NCBI GenBank assembly: GCA_013399115.1 | Contig: VXAA01007258.1 | Coordinates: forward strand, 134,035-198,034 | DNA length: 64,000 bases | Direction of reading: 5' to 3' | Origin: Anseranas semipalmata | Taxonomy: Eukaryota > Chordata > Aves > Anseriformes > Anseranatidae | Shown here: piece by piece, positions 50,008 to 61,263 of the stretch | Layout: each line of letters opens with the position of its first letter | How positions within the stretch are numbered: the first letter of the stretch is position 1 | Program-made: the position numbers and the translations under genes | Notes under the pieces: model-generated | What the model saw: the letters and a program-made list of their open reading frames with translations, nothing else | Databases searched by the model: none | Told to the model about the DNA's origin: nothing

Positions 50008-50915
50008 CTCATTTTTATCAATGATCTGAATGCAGGAGTGAAATGCACCCTCAGCAAGTTTGCTGATGACACTGAACTGGAAGGTGCTGTTGACTCCTTG
50101 GAGGGATGAGAGGCCTTGCAGAGGGATTTAGATACATTGGAGCATTGGGTGATCATCAACAGCATGAAGTTCAACAAAGGTAGGTGCCAGGTGCTGCACC
50201 TGGGACGGAGCAATGCCAGACCTAGGCACAGACTGGGAGACGAGCAGCTGCGGAGCAGCTCAGCAGAAAGGGACCTGGGGGTGCTGGTGACAGCAGGCTC
50301 AGCATGAGCCAGCAGTATGCCCTGGAAGCCAACAGGGCAAACTGCATTGTGGGGTGCATTGAACATGGCACAGCCAGCCGGTCAGAAGAGGTGATTCTCC
50401 TGCTATAGTTAGTGTTGGTGCAGCCTCACCTTGAGTATTGTGTGCAGCTCTGGGCTCCGCAATATAAAAATATTACTTGAAAGCACCCAGAGGAGGGCAA
50501 CAAAGCTAGTAAAACAGCTGGAAGGCATGTCCCATGAGGAGAGGCTGAGGACACTTGGGCTGTCTAGTCTGGAGAAAAGGAAGCTCAGAGGCAACCTCAT
50601 TGCTCTCTACAGCTTCCTGAGGAGGGGAAGTGGAGAGGGAGGTGCCGGTCTCTTCTTCCTGGTATAAAATGAGAGGAGGCATGGGAATGACACGAAGCTG
50701 TGCCAGTGGAGCTTCAGACTGGACATCAGGAAAAATGTCTTTACCATGCGGGTGGTCAAATACCACTTCCTAGAGAGGCAGTTGATGTCCCATGCCTGTC
50801 AGTGTTGAAGAGGCATTTGGATAATACCCTCAAAAATATGCTCCAACTTCTGGTTAGCCCTGAAGAGGTCAGACAGTTGGAGTAGATGATCTTTGAAGGT
50901 CCCTTCCAACTGAAC
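50008..50915 (+). mobile_element. CR1 LINE, 5'-truncated, RT to 3' end
   Basis: The copy begins inside the reverse-transcriptase domain at the 'FIND-L' block. It keeps an intact motif C (KFADDTEL, about 50059-50082) and continues through the 'LEHWVIINSMKFNKGRCQVL' segment, the thumb and the C-terminal 'NRLP-AVD'-like part to the CR1 3' UTR ('ggtcagacagttggagtaga…ggtcccttccaact'). It is dead: TGA stops at 50107-50109 and 50305-50307 and several frame changes break the coding sequence, and the N-terminal half is missing. The expected CR1 3' octamers are replaced by a TATTC array. Confidence 0.95.
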
Positions 50916-50986
50916 TATTCTATTCTATTCTATTCTATTCTATTCTGTTCTATTCTATTCTATTCTATTCTATTCTATTCTATTCT
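50916..50986. repeat. (TATTC)n array at CR1 3' end
   Basis: About 14 pentanucleotide units with one TGTTC variant (50942-50950), directly continuous with the CR1 3' end. The CR1 tail normally holds a few ATTCTATG-type units. This array probably grew from them by slippage. Confidence 0.95.
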
Positions 50987-52200
50987 TTATCCTTTAGAGT
51001 GAAGTGAATAAAGAACTTTTTGCTACAATGAGTAAAAAAGAATGAAAGTAAAAATGACCCTAATTCTGAGAAAATTGCAATATAGCCTATACATAACATT
51101 TCACTATTTTAAACTGTATCAGAAGCCTGAAGCTTCTATGTTATTGTTATTAAGATTAGTCTGGCATTGAGTGTGAAGTATCTTAAATTAATAAATTTTA
51201 ATTGATTGTAATTCCTAAAGAATTAACAGATTTCTGATTAATTCTATACAACTTCATTTCATAATGAGTCAGTGTGGTAATTTTGGGAAGGATAAATTTT
51301 AATTTTTATGCGTATCAAAAGATTGAATCCCTCTTAGCAGCAGTACTGAAACCAGTTAATTATAGAGCCATGCACAGCCTTCTTGTACTTTGTGTGTGTT
51401 TATATATAGAGAGAATGTAAATGCATAGAAAGAATCTATGCTCAGCATTATTCTTTACTGTTGTTATTTGAAGAGAACTTCCAGCATACCTGGTTTACAA
51501 ATGCACAATTACACATTTTCTGGGATTGCCAGATGCTTGCCCTTAACTTCACAAGATATGCATTTCCTTTTTATTTCCCTGTAAATTCATATGTATCTGG
51601 ATAAAAACAGTTTTCTAACTGTATATGCATTGTCCATATGGCTAAAAAGCTGTTAAATGTCTGGAAGATTATCCAGAGCAGCAGTGCAGTTAGGCTTTAT
51701 GTTCAGTGAAGTGTCATTATTTTTTCAGGACAGTAAAAATCAAGGAATATTAAATGGAAACAGATAAAAAGGTGTTATTACAACAGCCCCTTAATTAGCC
51801 AGTTTGATTTTCATTTTGATCTTTTCCATTAGCCAATAAACTCTCTTTAAAGTTATGGTATTGGGCAAGTACATCATGGAAAATGAGTGATTTGAAAGGA
51901 TTTTAACAAACTCTCAGCCATTTTTATAACTGTAAATGTACTGTAACCCTTAGCCAACTGGCTGAGTAGCCATCTGCTCTATAGATGATCGCTCTGATTA
52001 TGTGCAAAGACAGCAGGTCTCTACTGCAAGACTTTATTTTATTTATAAGGCTATATACATTGGCTTCCATTCTAATTAGATTTTGCACAGCTATAGCAAT
52101 GTAGGAGGCACTTTAATAAATGCTCAACAATATCTATGCCTCTGCCAAGTTGGCTTAATAGAATGAGATGTCCTTTACAGAAATATTCCAGAAGGGATTG
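50987..52200. other. AT-rich unique stretch, possible conserved noncoding DNA
   Basis: No gene or repeat family is seen. It is dense in ATTA/TAAT cores (for example ttaattgattgtaatt near 51198 and taattagcc near 51793) and repeat-free for more than 1 kb. This is a composition seen in developmental enhancers but also in neutral AT-rich DNA. This is a suggestion only. Confidence 0.3.
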
Positions 52201-54720
52201 GAAAGGGATTGTTTACTTTTCGGTCTTACAAAGAGTTAACCAGGACTCTGTAACAGCAGAAGTTTGTAGATTAAAATCACATGCCGAATTTTGACTCATT
52301 GCACTATAAAACTCACATGAAACTGTTAAGCTCTGGAGATAGATGGCTTTACATATTAATCATCATTGGACAGAACTTCTTTTCTCAGATACCACCACCT
52401 CAGATTAATTGCTAGTACAGGAAATGTTTATGACCCTAAAAAATTATTTTTGAGTGTGGAACCAATAGCTGCACAATTGTTTAGACTCTGTTACTGCTCT
52501 GAAGGCATGAGATCCAACCCTCCAGAAATCACTGCTGCGAGAGATCCTTGCCGGGGCTGCTGCTCTGATGACTATATAGTGAAATGGTAATGCCTGTTCT
52601 GTGTCACAGCCAATAAGCCTCGACTTCATGTTTCTATTTAGCTGGCTTTCATGCTAGAAATCCTGATTCTTAATGAGGACAATTTATCCATTAACTGGAG
52701 TAATTATACAGTTTCTCTGTTGAGAAGCTTAGTTGTTAAAGAGACAATGTAAAGTGGCTGAGGACCTACATGTCAGTTTTGTTAAATAGACATTTTTTCC
52801 AGGTGTTTGTTATTCCACTGAAAACCACGTTTATCATTTTTCTAAATGTCATTGAAAATTTCAGTGAGGTCAGCATTGTGATTCTGAATGTAAGCAAGAA
52901 AATTCAGCGCCGCATAAAAACATGTAGCTGGCCAAATAGAATGAAACATTCAAAGCAAACAGTACTTCAGTTATTATATTTTTATATACTATTTGTTTTA
53001 GTAAGTAAAGGTGAAATTTGCTAGAGTGCTAAAGAGGGTGCCACTTCCACAGCAAGCCTCATGCAAGTGAATACTTTTTATTATCTCACCACAAAGACAC
53101 TGTTAGTATAATAAATACATCCACATAATTAAAGGCGATATTTTCCCCTTAAGTCCAGTAACAAATGGAAAAGAGAGTTCAAATGAAATTATACACAGGC
53201 CTAGCAATGAAAGGTAGATAATAAACACGACAATCAAATCTCTAATCTGAATAAAACTATTTAAGTTGAACATGTCTAGGTATTAGGTAATAGCCCTAGT
53301 TTGCATTAAAATAGGTTTAAAACAGCATTACAGAGCTGCTACATGATAATTTCATGTAAATTGTCAAGCAGGGAATAAAAAGGTTTGGAAGGTTTACTAC
53401 ATATTAAGAACCAGCTAAATGGCAGCATCCTCAGCTTGCCAAGAGTTGAAGCAACACCACAAACATGTGATACAGTATGATAGAGTGTAATCACAGTCAA
53501 GACAAAATGTAAGCCTCTTAAAGTAACAAACACCTGATTGGTGTAGAATCACTGCCAAAAATAAAGGCAGCGGGGGCTTCTGGGTAATCTGGATGTGCAA
53601 ATATCAGAAAAAGGAATGAATGTAGTGGTTCAACTGTTCAAAGAGGTATCAGCATATTAAATTTTAAAAGCCACTATATTGATTCAAATAATTTTTCCCT
53701 GCAATTTTCACCGTCTTTCCTTTCAAAACAATCATTTTGTGGTAATCATCCTAATCTAATTACTTCATTGTGTAATTATGCCTTTTCTACTGTCAGAATT
53801 TGCCAGTTCCTCTCCTGCGTGATAAGTCATGTGGGACAAATGTGAAAGAGGGGATCACGCTTGTCTGTTCCATGCGGAGGCAGATTCAGTGCAGCGTGAT
53901 GGCAGTGTGTACTCTGCAGTCCATAGCTTTAAGCACACACAACCTGTTCAAACACAATCACTTTATTTTATAGCTCTATTAGTTTAATAGGCAGCTCAAG
54001 TCTGAGGAAAGAAAGAGCAAGGGAAGAAAGAGCAGTCCTTTATGCTCAAACAGCTTTCCAGGACAGAAGTATTTCCCTAGAGATATTTTTCTTTACATTG
54101 TTTATTTTAATTGTTTCTGGAAGACACCAATAGGCAGACACAATTTACATAGAACACCTCTGTCTTCTCTTGTTCCCCCCGCATCTGTGTCTTCACACTC
54201 TAACTCAGATACCTCTTCAGCTGTCCTATAAATACAGCCATGCATTGAAATGAGGCAATTCAAACTTACATCTGATATTTAACAGCTTTCTGGAAATAGG
54301 CGGAAAATTAATAGGTTAAGTGAGTGAGTATGCTTCAAAGAACAAAAGGGAAAATGTTCTGATGAGCATTTTCCAAACCCCAGAAGCAGAGTGCAATTGC
54401 TTATAGTATTGTTGCTGAATGGGAGTTTTTTTTTTAATTGCATCAGTGCTATTAAGTACTTATGATTCGCTTTTTCTATGTGGTGTTTTATCTCTAAACC
54501 TAGCATCATTATCTCCACCTCTGACATGAAACTCATAAACTCCTCAGAGGGATAGATTCAAATGTGAGTAGCATGGTCTCATCTTTCAGAGAGAGGAAAT
54601 ATTATAATAAACAGATTTCTTATGTGAATCTCTAGGCCAACACTGTAAAATCAGAGATTTTGTGTGAACATTAGAAACTCCCTGGTGAATTTCATAAGGA
54701 GCAAGAACCACTGTGCTGCA
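52201..54720. other. Unique AT-rich DNA, nothing firmly recognised
   Basis: No gene is supported. Between about 53690 and 53830 several homeodomain-like ATTA cores occur close together (taattacttcattgtgtaat). Short frames at 52366-52629 and 52770-53024 are unrecognised. Confidence 0.5.
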
Positions 54721-54805
54721 GGCCTGATTTTCAGAAGTGTTCAAAACAGAATTGCTACTGAAGTCATTGGGAGTTTTAAGTGTTCAGCCCTTCTGAAAAC
54801 AGGCC
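54721..54805. mobile_element. Old palindromic MITE-like element
   Basis: The left end at 54721-54737 (ggcctgattttcagaag) and the right end at 54790-54805 (cttctgaaaacaggcc) are reverse complements apart from one missing base. The centre (gaagtcattgggag, about 54760-54773) matches the 'gaagtcaatgggag' core of the palindromic amniote repeats with 'ggcctgattttcagaggtgctgagcacc'-type ends. It is non-coding and about 85 bp. It is probably the remnant of a non-autonomous DNA transposon, though the exact family is not determined. Confidence 0.6.
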
Positions 54806-57800
54806 CCAGGTCTTTTTTCTTGGGAAGTCATTGAGGAAAACAGAGGAAAAATAAAGTTCCTGGTATAATAGAAAGACAGCACTTTTTCAGAATAAAGCAT
54901 ATTAACCATTTCAGCAATATCTTGTTATGATCGGAGAAAATAAAACTCATGAATGAAACAGTCCAAATCCTTCGCCTTCCTAGGAAATCATTTCTGCAAG
55001 TGATGGTAGATAGTAAATGTTCAAATGGCACTTTCTGTCTCCGTCCTGCCACTTCAAAGTGCCATTACTTACGTTTTTAGTTTGACCATTAATTACATTT
55101 CATAATACTCATTATACATTACTAAATACGTGTGGCATTGGTATGCATGTATTTAGCCCAACATGCTCAGTCAGTTTATAAAAACTGTCCGCATTACCAG
55201 TCTTTACAGTGAAGTTGGCAATGCAAAAATAGAGAACTGGTTGAAAACAGCTGCAAAACTTGGCCCTTGGTTGTCAATCCAGTCTTTGCAAATGACTGTC
55301 TGAAATGCAAAGAAAAGACTCAAGAGGTCTGAGGAATGACAGAAAGATTGCCCAGTGGAATTACTTGATAAATAGCTGAAACGATGAAAGTTCTAAAGAT
55401 GATGAAAGCTCATCTTTAGGATGATGAGGATAAGTCTCCAATAAAATGCTTTCAGATGAGAACCCCGGTGATTTTTGTTAACTTTTTAAGGTACATAATG
55501 CCAGATTTTTGTCCAAGGCCTATTGGTATGTATTATAATCTACTGAAGATTCATGGAGCTGCAGCATTAGTACAATATAATGACAAAAAAAAAAAAAAAA
55601 AGTCATGTACTATAGATTATGGGATATTTGTTCAAAACAACTGCTGTAAACTTGAAGCTTTAAAGTACCATGCTTACTGAGTATTTCCCCTTAAGATAAA
55701 TGGTCTCCTGAGTTTTACATGATAAGTGGGTATCTCAGAGCAGACCTTATAATTTCAGCTGCTAAACTGTTTGAGTATTAAAATCACGCTGCACCAGTAC
55801 ACCAAGGAATGATCAGTCTGACATGACTGAGACAGGCATGAACGTGTAAACTGATTGGTATTTTCTGTCTTCACATTCTTTGATTCTGTGCTTATGCTGA
55901 TAGAGAGAAAAAGAAGAAATATATTAAGCTGCTTTGGGCATGTCCCAAACAGAACATGAATATTACTGAGAATTTTTTAGCTAAATTGAAATTCCTGGAG
56001 TGTGGCAAGGTGCAAGACTGGAAAGTAGGCTTCTATTCATTCTGGTGATTTCAAAGTCATTTTGGAGATCACTAATTCTTTCTCTTGATTTATGACATGT
56101 GTTGCTGAATTTTGTCATTATGGTTTTGTATACCAGAAAATCCCATACATTTCAAGAAAATCAATATGAATTCCAAACATAAATACATTTTCCTCTTCTC
56201 TTGTTAACTGGTATGGCAGTGACTGATGGGCTAAGTCTGTGGGCAGATTTTTTTCTTAAGAGAAAATTTAATTCACTTAGAATCTTAACATTGGTTCTAA
56301 GGGCTCTTAGCTACTGAATGCACTTCTTGTGAGCTATACAGTCCTTGATGTATGTACAGTCCTTGGCAAACATCCTGGATAGATTCCGGGAAGATGTGAT
56401 TTCCTTTCACAAAGTCAAATACACATATAAAGAGCATTAATAACTGGACATTTGGGAACATTCTGAAGATACTGATTTAAGCTTGTTCTCAATTCTGAGA
56501 TGATGCTAAAAACCTCAGTTTGGCCCCCTGTGTTAGTTATGTAAAAAAGAAAAACCATACCATGACAGTAGAAAATGTGATACTTCTCGGCTGTTGGCTT
56601 TTATGAGTCAATACTGAGAAAATGGGCAATGATCTCTAACTGAGATTTGTCCAGAAGAAAATGAACTCATTTACATATTTATCTGCTAAACAGCAAAGTA
56701 GCAGTATCTAACTAAACAGTGAACTGTGCATTTAACTGATAGATTTGCACATTTAAATAATAAGCATTTGTATTTTTGCTCCCTGAGCTTGGTCTTTAGT
56801 TTGGCAACAAGTATATCTGAAGTGAAGCGTTTCAATTATAAAGATGACACCTCATTGTTTCCTCTAATTTGACCTAGAATATCATTCACCGTAAGACTTC
56901 GTAGGTGATTCTCCCCAGCCATGCTGATCATAGTTGCTGCTCAGTAATACATACTTCTACTGATTAAGTAGGAAATGAATGTGAAAAAGGTGTCATAAAA
57001 ACAGTCTGTGAACGAATCTCTCAGCTCCACATTTTCTGTTGAGTTTCATGCCCTCTTTTTTCCTGTTACAAATCATTTTGCTTGCCAAACACATCAACCG
57101 TAAGCATCTTACAGCAGCTTGATAATGGAATGGATGCCCCACTTTCTGTAGAGATGGATCTAGTTAAAAGCAGACTTAAATTTGCAGAAATGATAGGCTT
57201 GACCCTCACCTTGGTCTCACACAGATCATTAACATAGAGTTTGATTTAGTGGCATCGATAATCTTTATACTGTCCTTCCAGTGTGGAGGGAATTACCTTC
57301 CCAAATCAGCAATTTCTTTTGGACAGTGTACCAAGCTTTTCTCATCTATGTAACATTTTATATTGTCTCTTTAAGATCATGCATCAACTGTATTAAGACC
57401 AGTAGCTATTACTTTTCATCCCTTTTTTGAAAGCATTTTTACAATTTGGCACAGCAGTCAGGTGACTTTCAAGTTAAGATGTAGTGGGTTGGGGGAAGTT
57501 CTTCCTAATGGAGCGGATATAATCTACAGTTTTCTCTAATAAAGTAAATCAACCACTGTGACTTAAACAAAAATATATGTAAAAAAAAATGTGGGTTTTC
57601 ATTTTCCTTTTTATATAAGTATTTCATTTTGGATAATGTATAGCCTTGCATTACCACTGTTAAACAAATAAATGATAAGTCACAAGGAATAAGCTTCAAT
57701 TATTTAAGCTCTAATAAAACCCATACTAAAGTACTTCCAGATGACTCAGATTGTATGAAACTCCTTCAGTAGTTGCTCATCTGTTGCTGATAAGGGAGGC

Positions 57801-58137
57801 ACAAAGTAAATTGTATGATAAGGACTTGCATAAAAACTTCTAATGCACCTGAATGGCAGAAGGTCTGATTTTTAACACCATTGAGCTATGCAACTATGTG
57901 GTTAGGCATTGACTAGAATGTAAATACAGATTCCAGTAAGATTTAGCACATTATCTTCTTATAAACATTTGAAAAGTCTGTGATCATTTCTCTGCAATTT
58001 ATAAACATCTTAATACTTTTGAAAGTTTTGGATTGTAGAAGTCAAAGTGTACCGAGACTTAAAGTCTGTGGAGGTCTTGAATCTGAGGAGGTCTTGAAGA
58101 GTAGAGAGTTTGATTCAAGAGGAATTGACAAGCCTAC
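54806..58137. other. Unique AT-rich DNA, nothing recognised
   Basis: No gene is supported. An A17 run lies at 55585-55601. All frames are under 75 codons except where simple repeats extend them. Confidence 0.6.
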
Positions 58138-59328
58138 ATCATAGAATCATTGAATGGTTGAAAGGGACCTTAAAGATCATCTAGTTCCAACTCCCCTGCC
58201 ATGGGCAGGGACACTTTCCACTAGACCAGGTTTACCAAAGACCCATCCAACCTGGCTTTGAACATTTCCAGGGAGGGGGCATCCACAGCTTCTGTGGGCA
58301 ACCTGTTCCAGTGCCTCACCACCTTCTGAGTAAAGAATTTTGTCCTTATGTCTAATCTAAATCTACCCTCTTTTAGTTTAAAGCCATTCCCCCTTGTCCA
58401 ATCAGTACACTCCCTGACAAAGAATCTCTCTTCAGCTTTCTTGTAGGCCCCCTTTAGGTACTGGAAGGCCCCTATAAGGTCTTCCCAGAGCCTTCTCTTC
58501 TCCAGGATGAACAACCCCAACTCTCTCAGCCTGTCTTCATAGGAGAGGTGCTCCAGACCTCTGATCTTCCCTGTGGTCCTAACTCTGGACTCATTCTAAT
58601 ACATGCATGTCCTCCTTGTGCTGGGGTCCCCAGAGCTGAATGCAGTACTCCAGATGGGGTCTCACAAGAGCAGAGTAGAGGGGGAGAATCACCTCCCTTG
58701 ACCTGCTGGTCACACTTCTTTTGATGCTGCCCAGGATATGGTTGGCTTTCTGGGCTGCAAGTGCACATTGCCAGCTCATGTTGAGCTTCTCATCAGCCAA
58801 CAGCCCCAAGTCCTTCTCCTCAGAGCTGCTCTCAATCCATTCTCCACCCAGCCTGTATTTGTGCTTGGGATTGCCCCAGCCCAGGTGCAGGACCTTGCAC
58901 TTGGCCTTGTTGAACTTCATGAGGTTCACATGGGCCCACCTCTCAAGCCTGTGTAGGTCCCTCTGGATGGCATCCCTTCCCTCCAGCATGTCAACTGCAC
59001 CACACAGCTTGGTGTTATCGGCAAACTTGCTGAGGGTGCACTCAATCCCGCTGTCTGTGTCACCGACAAAGATGTTAAACATCACTGGTTCCAGTACTGA
59101 CCCCTGGGAAACAACACTCATCATTGATCTCCACTTGGACATTGAGCTATTGACCGCAACTCCTTGAGTGCGACCATCCAGCCAATTCCTTACCCACCGA
59201 GTGTTCCACCCATCAAATCCATGTCTCTCCAATTTAGTGACAAGGATATCATGGGGGACAGTGTCAAATGCTTTGCACAAATCCAGGTGGATGATGTGAG
59301 TTGCTTTTCCTATCCACCAATGCTGTAA
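58138..59328 (-). mobile_element. CR1 LINE, 5'-truncated, RT domain, minus strand
   Basis: This is the longest CR1 copy in the window. On the minus strand, a 229-codon frame (59280-58591) carries motif A ([10 protein letters not shown]), motif B ([14 protein letters not shown]) and motif C ([10 protein letters not shown]). It is followed by the '[20 protein letters not shown]' and '[19 protein letters not shown]' blocks. After a frame change, a 99-codon frame (58520-58221) gives the C-terminal end, with FFTQKVVRHWNRLP and a 'VDAP'-like block. The 3' UTR ends at 58138. Motif C has Asn where the second catalytic Asp of FADD belongs, so this copy could not polymerise even without the frameshift. 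CR1 reverse transcriptase copies its own RNA into chromosomal DNA. The N-terminal endonuclease half is missing. Confidence 0.96.
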
Positions 59329-59476
59329 CCCCGAAAACTTTAGGGCCAGGATTTCCTCAGGTTCCTAAAATTCTGTTCTTCTGCATGCACAGAAGATCTC
59401 AGTCTTACACTGAGTAGCTGAGGTCTTATCTTTTTTCTTAAACTGCCTTATTTCTTTATCTGCATGATATCAAGGG
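59329..59476. other. Short unique spacer
   Basis: Unique sequence between the CR1 5' truncation point and the AAAC-type repeat. No feature is recognised. Confidence 0.5.
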
Positions 59477-59511
59477 AAACAAATGAACAAACGAACAAAC
59501 AAACAAAAAAC
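59477..59511. repeat. AAAC/GAAC microsatellite
   Basis: Irregular AAAC, GAAC and AAAT units ending in an A run. Confidence 0.85.
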
Positions 59512-59824
59512 TAAATGCATGAATCATATTTCCTCTGGGTTTTAGTTCAGGCTTTATTTCCCCTGACTGTCTACAGTATCCTTACATAGTACAGCTATCA
59601 CGGAACCTGATTACAAGGGTATGTTTTGTTTATTCATAAGCTTTCGGAAGCTGCTCATCATTATTTTTCTCATCAAGATAATGAATGTGGTGAGGGAGTA
59701 CAAAAGTATTCTTCTAATTCTGAAGAAGCAAAGAGGCACTAAGAGGTGAAGGGGTTTGTTCTAGTCGCAATGAGGCACCACATCACCCAAATTTTGAGCC
59801 AGATGTTTACATGGCCCTCATCAT
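59512..59824. other. Unique DNA, possible second MIR-like scrap
   Basis: No gene is seen. The segment near 59726-59800 (aaagaggcactaagaggtga…) faintly resembles the 'ctgaggcacagagaggttaa' part of MIR in the same orientation as the clearer copy that follows. It is too short and diverged to call separately. Confidence 0.35.
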
Positions 59825-60062
59825 TGCTGTACCTGAGCACTGAACCATCTTCAGTGCATTTGACCTTCATAACACTCCTATGAGGTAAGGAAGTGCTATA
59901 ATTTTCAATATACAAATGAAGAATTGAGTTACAGGAAAACTAAGGGTCCAATAATAAAGGTATTTAGAGGTACTATCTTGCATAGTTAGAACAGGGAATT
60001 AGACCTAAGTCTCCCCAAATCTTGAGCTAAAGCTCAAACTGCTGAAAAATCTTCCTCCCTCC
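59825..60062 (-). mobile_element. MIR-like SINE, minus strand, nearly full length
   Basis: On the plus strand the motifs follow an inverted MIR-type SINE from its 3' part to its tRNA-like head. First is accttcataacactcctatg with aggtaagga, compare 'cctcacaacaaccctatgaggtagg'. Next are tataattttcaatatacaaa then tgaagaattgagttacagg, compare 'attattatccccattttacagatgaggaaactgaggcacag'. Then comes atagttagaacagggaatta with gacctaagtctcc, compare '…cagagctgggaattgaacccaggtctcc'. The end resembles the 'cactaaccactg' head. A roughly 20-base AT-rich insertion sits near 59945-59980. It is the clearest of the three MIR-like pieces. Confidence 0.62.
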
Positions 60063-60507
60063 ACTAGAGAAACTTCTGATGTTCCATATCATACACTATC
60101 TGAGTCTTATCCTGACTGAGGTTGTTTCTTTTCTCAATTGGCTTATTGCACAGATACTCAAGCACAGACTGTTAGGTAAAGGAGAAGAATCCCTGCTTCT
60201 GGGAAGCAGGATTTCTGCAGAGCCCGGCTTTTCAGTGGCACCCAGGAGAGCAGCAGCACCTGTTCTTTTGGCAGAAGGGACATGTGAAAAGAATGAACAG
60301 AAAGAAAGCATCGTTTTTAACCAAGTTTTCCCTCATATTGTTTCCAGATGAGTCAAATAAACAGCAAAGATTCTGAAATAACTGAGTCACTCATGTGTGC
60401 TTTTGCATATGTTTTAATGTATATTCCTGGAGAGAGGAACGAAGTTCTGTGCTAACTTTTTGCAACACAACCTTTCGTTGTTGCTAGTTTTGTGTTCTGA
60501 GTATTTC
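60063..60507. other. Unique DNA, nothing recognised
   Basis: A 90-codon plus-strand frame (60079-60351) and a 71-codon minus-strand frame overlap. Neither is recognised. Confidence 0.55.
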
Positions 60508-60541
60508 ATATACATATATATATACATATATATATATATAA
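60508..60541. repeat. (TA)n microsatellite with ATAC interruptions
   Basis: Alternating TA with two TACA interruptions. It explains the Ile/Tyr repeat in the frame that crosses it. Confidence 0.9.
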
Positions 60542-61263
60542 AGCCAAATGAAATTATTTATACCTCAGACCTCAGAAATTGCTCTGTTTTTCTGACCAGA
60601 AACCAAGTAAGAACTTCAGAACTGGGCCTAATGGTTCTGTAATTATAATGTAACATTATCAGTGTGTTCTTTAAAATGTCAGCATGAGGAGAAAAAAGGC
60701 TATGGGATATTATTTTCTCATTATTATGGTGCTCCTTTGAATACTGTAAAAAACATCAAACACACATATTAGAAACAAAGGAGGACAGAGTAATTGAGAT
60801 CATGCTGAGCTCTTTGTTGCTCTGGCTAGATTGTTTTTGATGTCCAAACTAGCTCAGTAACTGGCTTTATCTCTCTCTGGAATTACAGTGCAGCCTGCAG
60901 CATCAACATGCCTGCCCAGACAGCCAAAAACCATGGCTGAAGTTCTGACCTTTTTTGTATTTTCTCATAACTAATAAGCAGTTAAGTGAGAACTTCTTTT
61001 CCTCCAGAAGGTACTGGTTACCTCCAGAAGGTAATCCAGAAGGTACTTTCAATACAAATCAGAATACCAGAAGTGTTATATTTATGCAAAATTCAACTAA
61101 AGTTTCATTTGACTTTTCTTCTGAAGAAATCTTATTATGGAGAGCACCTGAGTGTATGAAGCAGCCCACCTTTGTTCAGCTGCTTTTCACAAACCATAGG
61201 CACAGTTGCCTCACTGCTCTGCATTACAGCGTGGCCTTTTTGAACAATATGTATATTTCCAAA
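60542..61263. other. Unique DNA with a small tandem repeat
   Basis: No gene is supported. The word tccagaaggta occurs three times between about 61003 and 61045, arranged as a partial 20-bp tandem duplication (61001-61020, 61021 onward). A 204-codon frame (60955-61569) starts here but runs antisense into CR1 and is not treated as a gene. Confidence 0.55.

Noticed and set aside
49995..50366. 123-codon minus-strand frame
   Set aside because: It is antisense to the plus-strand CR1 copy at 50008-50915.
58721..59167. 148-codon plus-strand frame
   Set aside because: It is the antisense shadow of the CR1 reverse-transcriptase frame on the minus strand.
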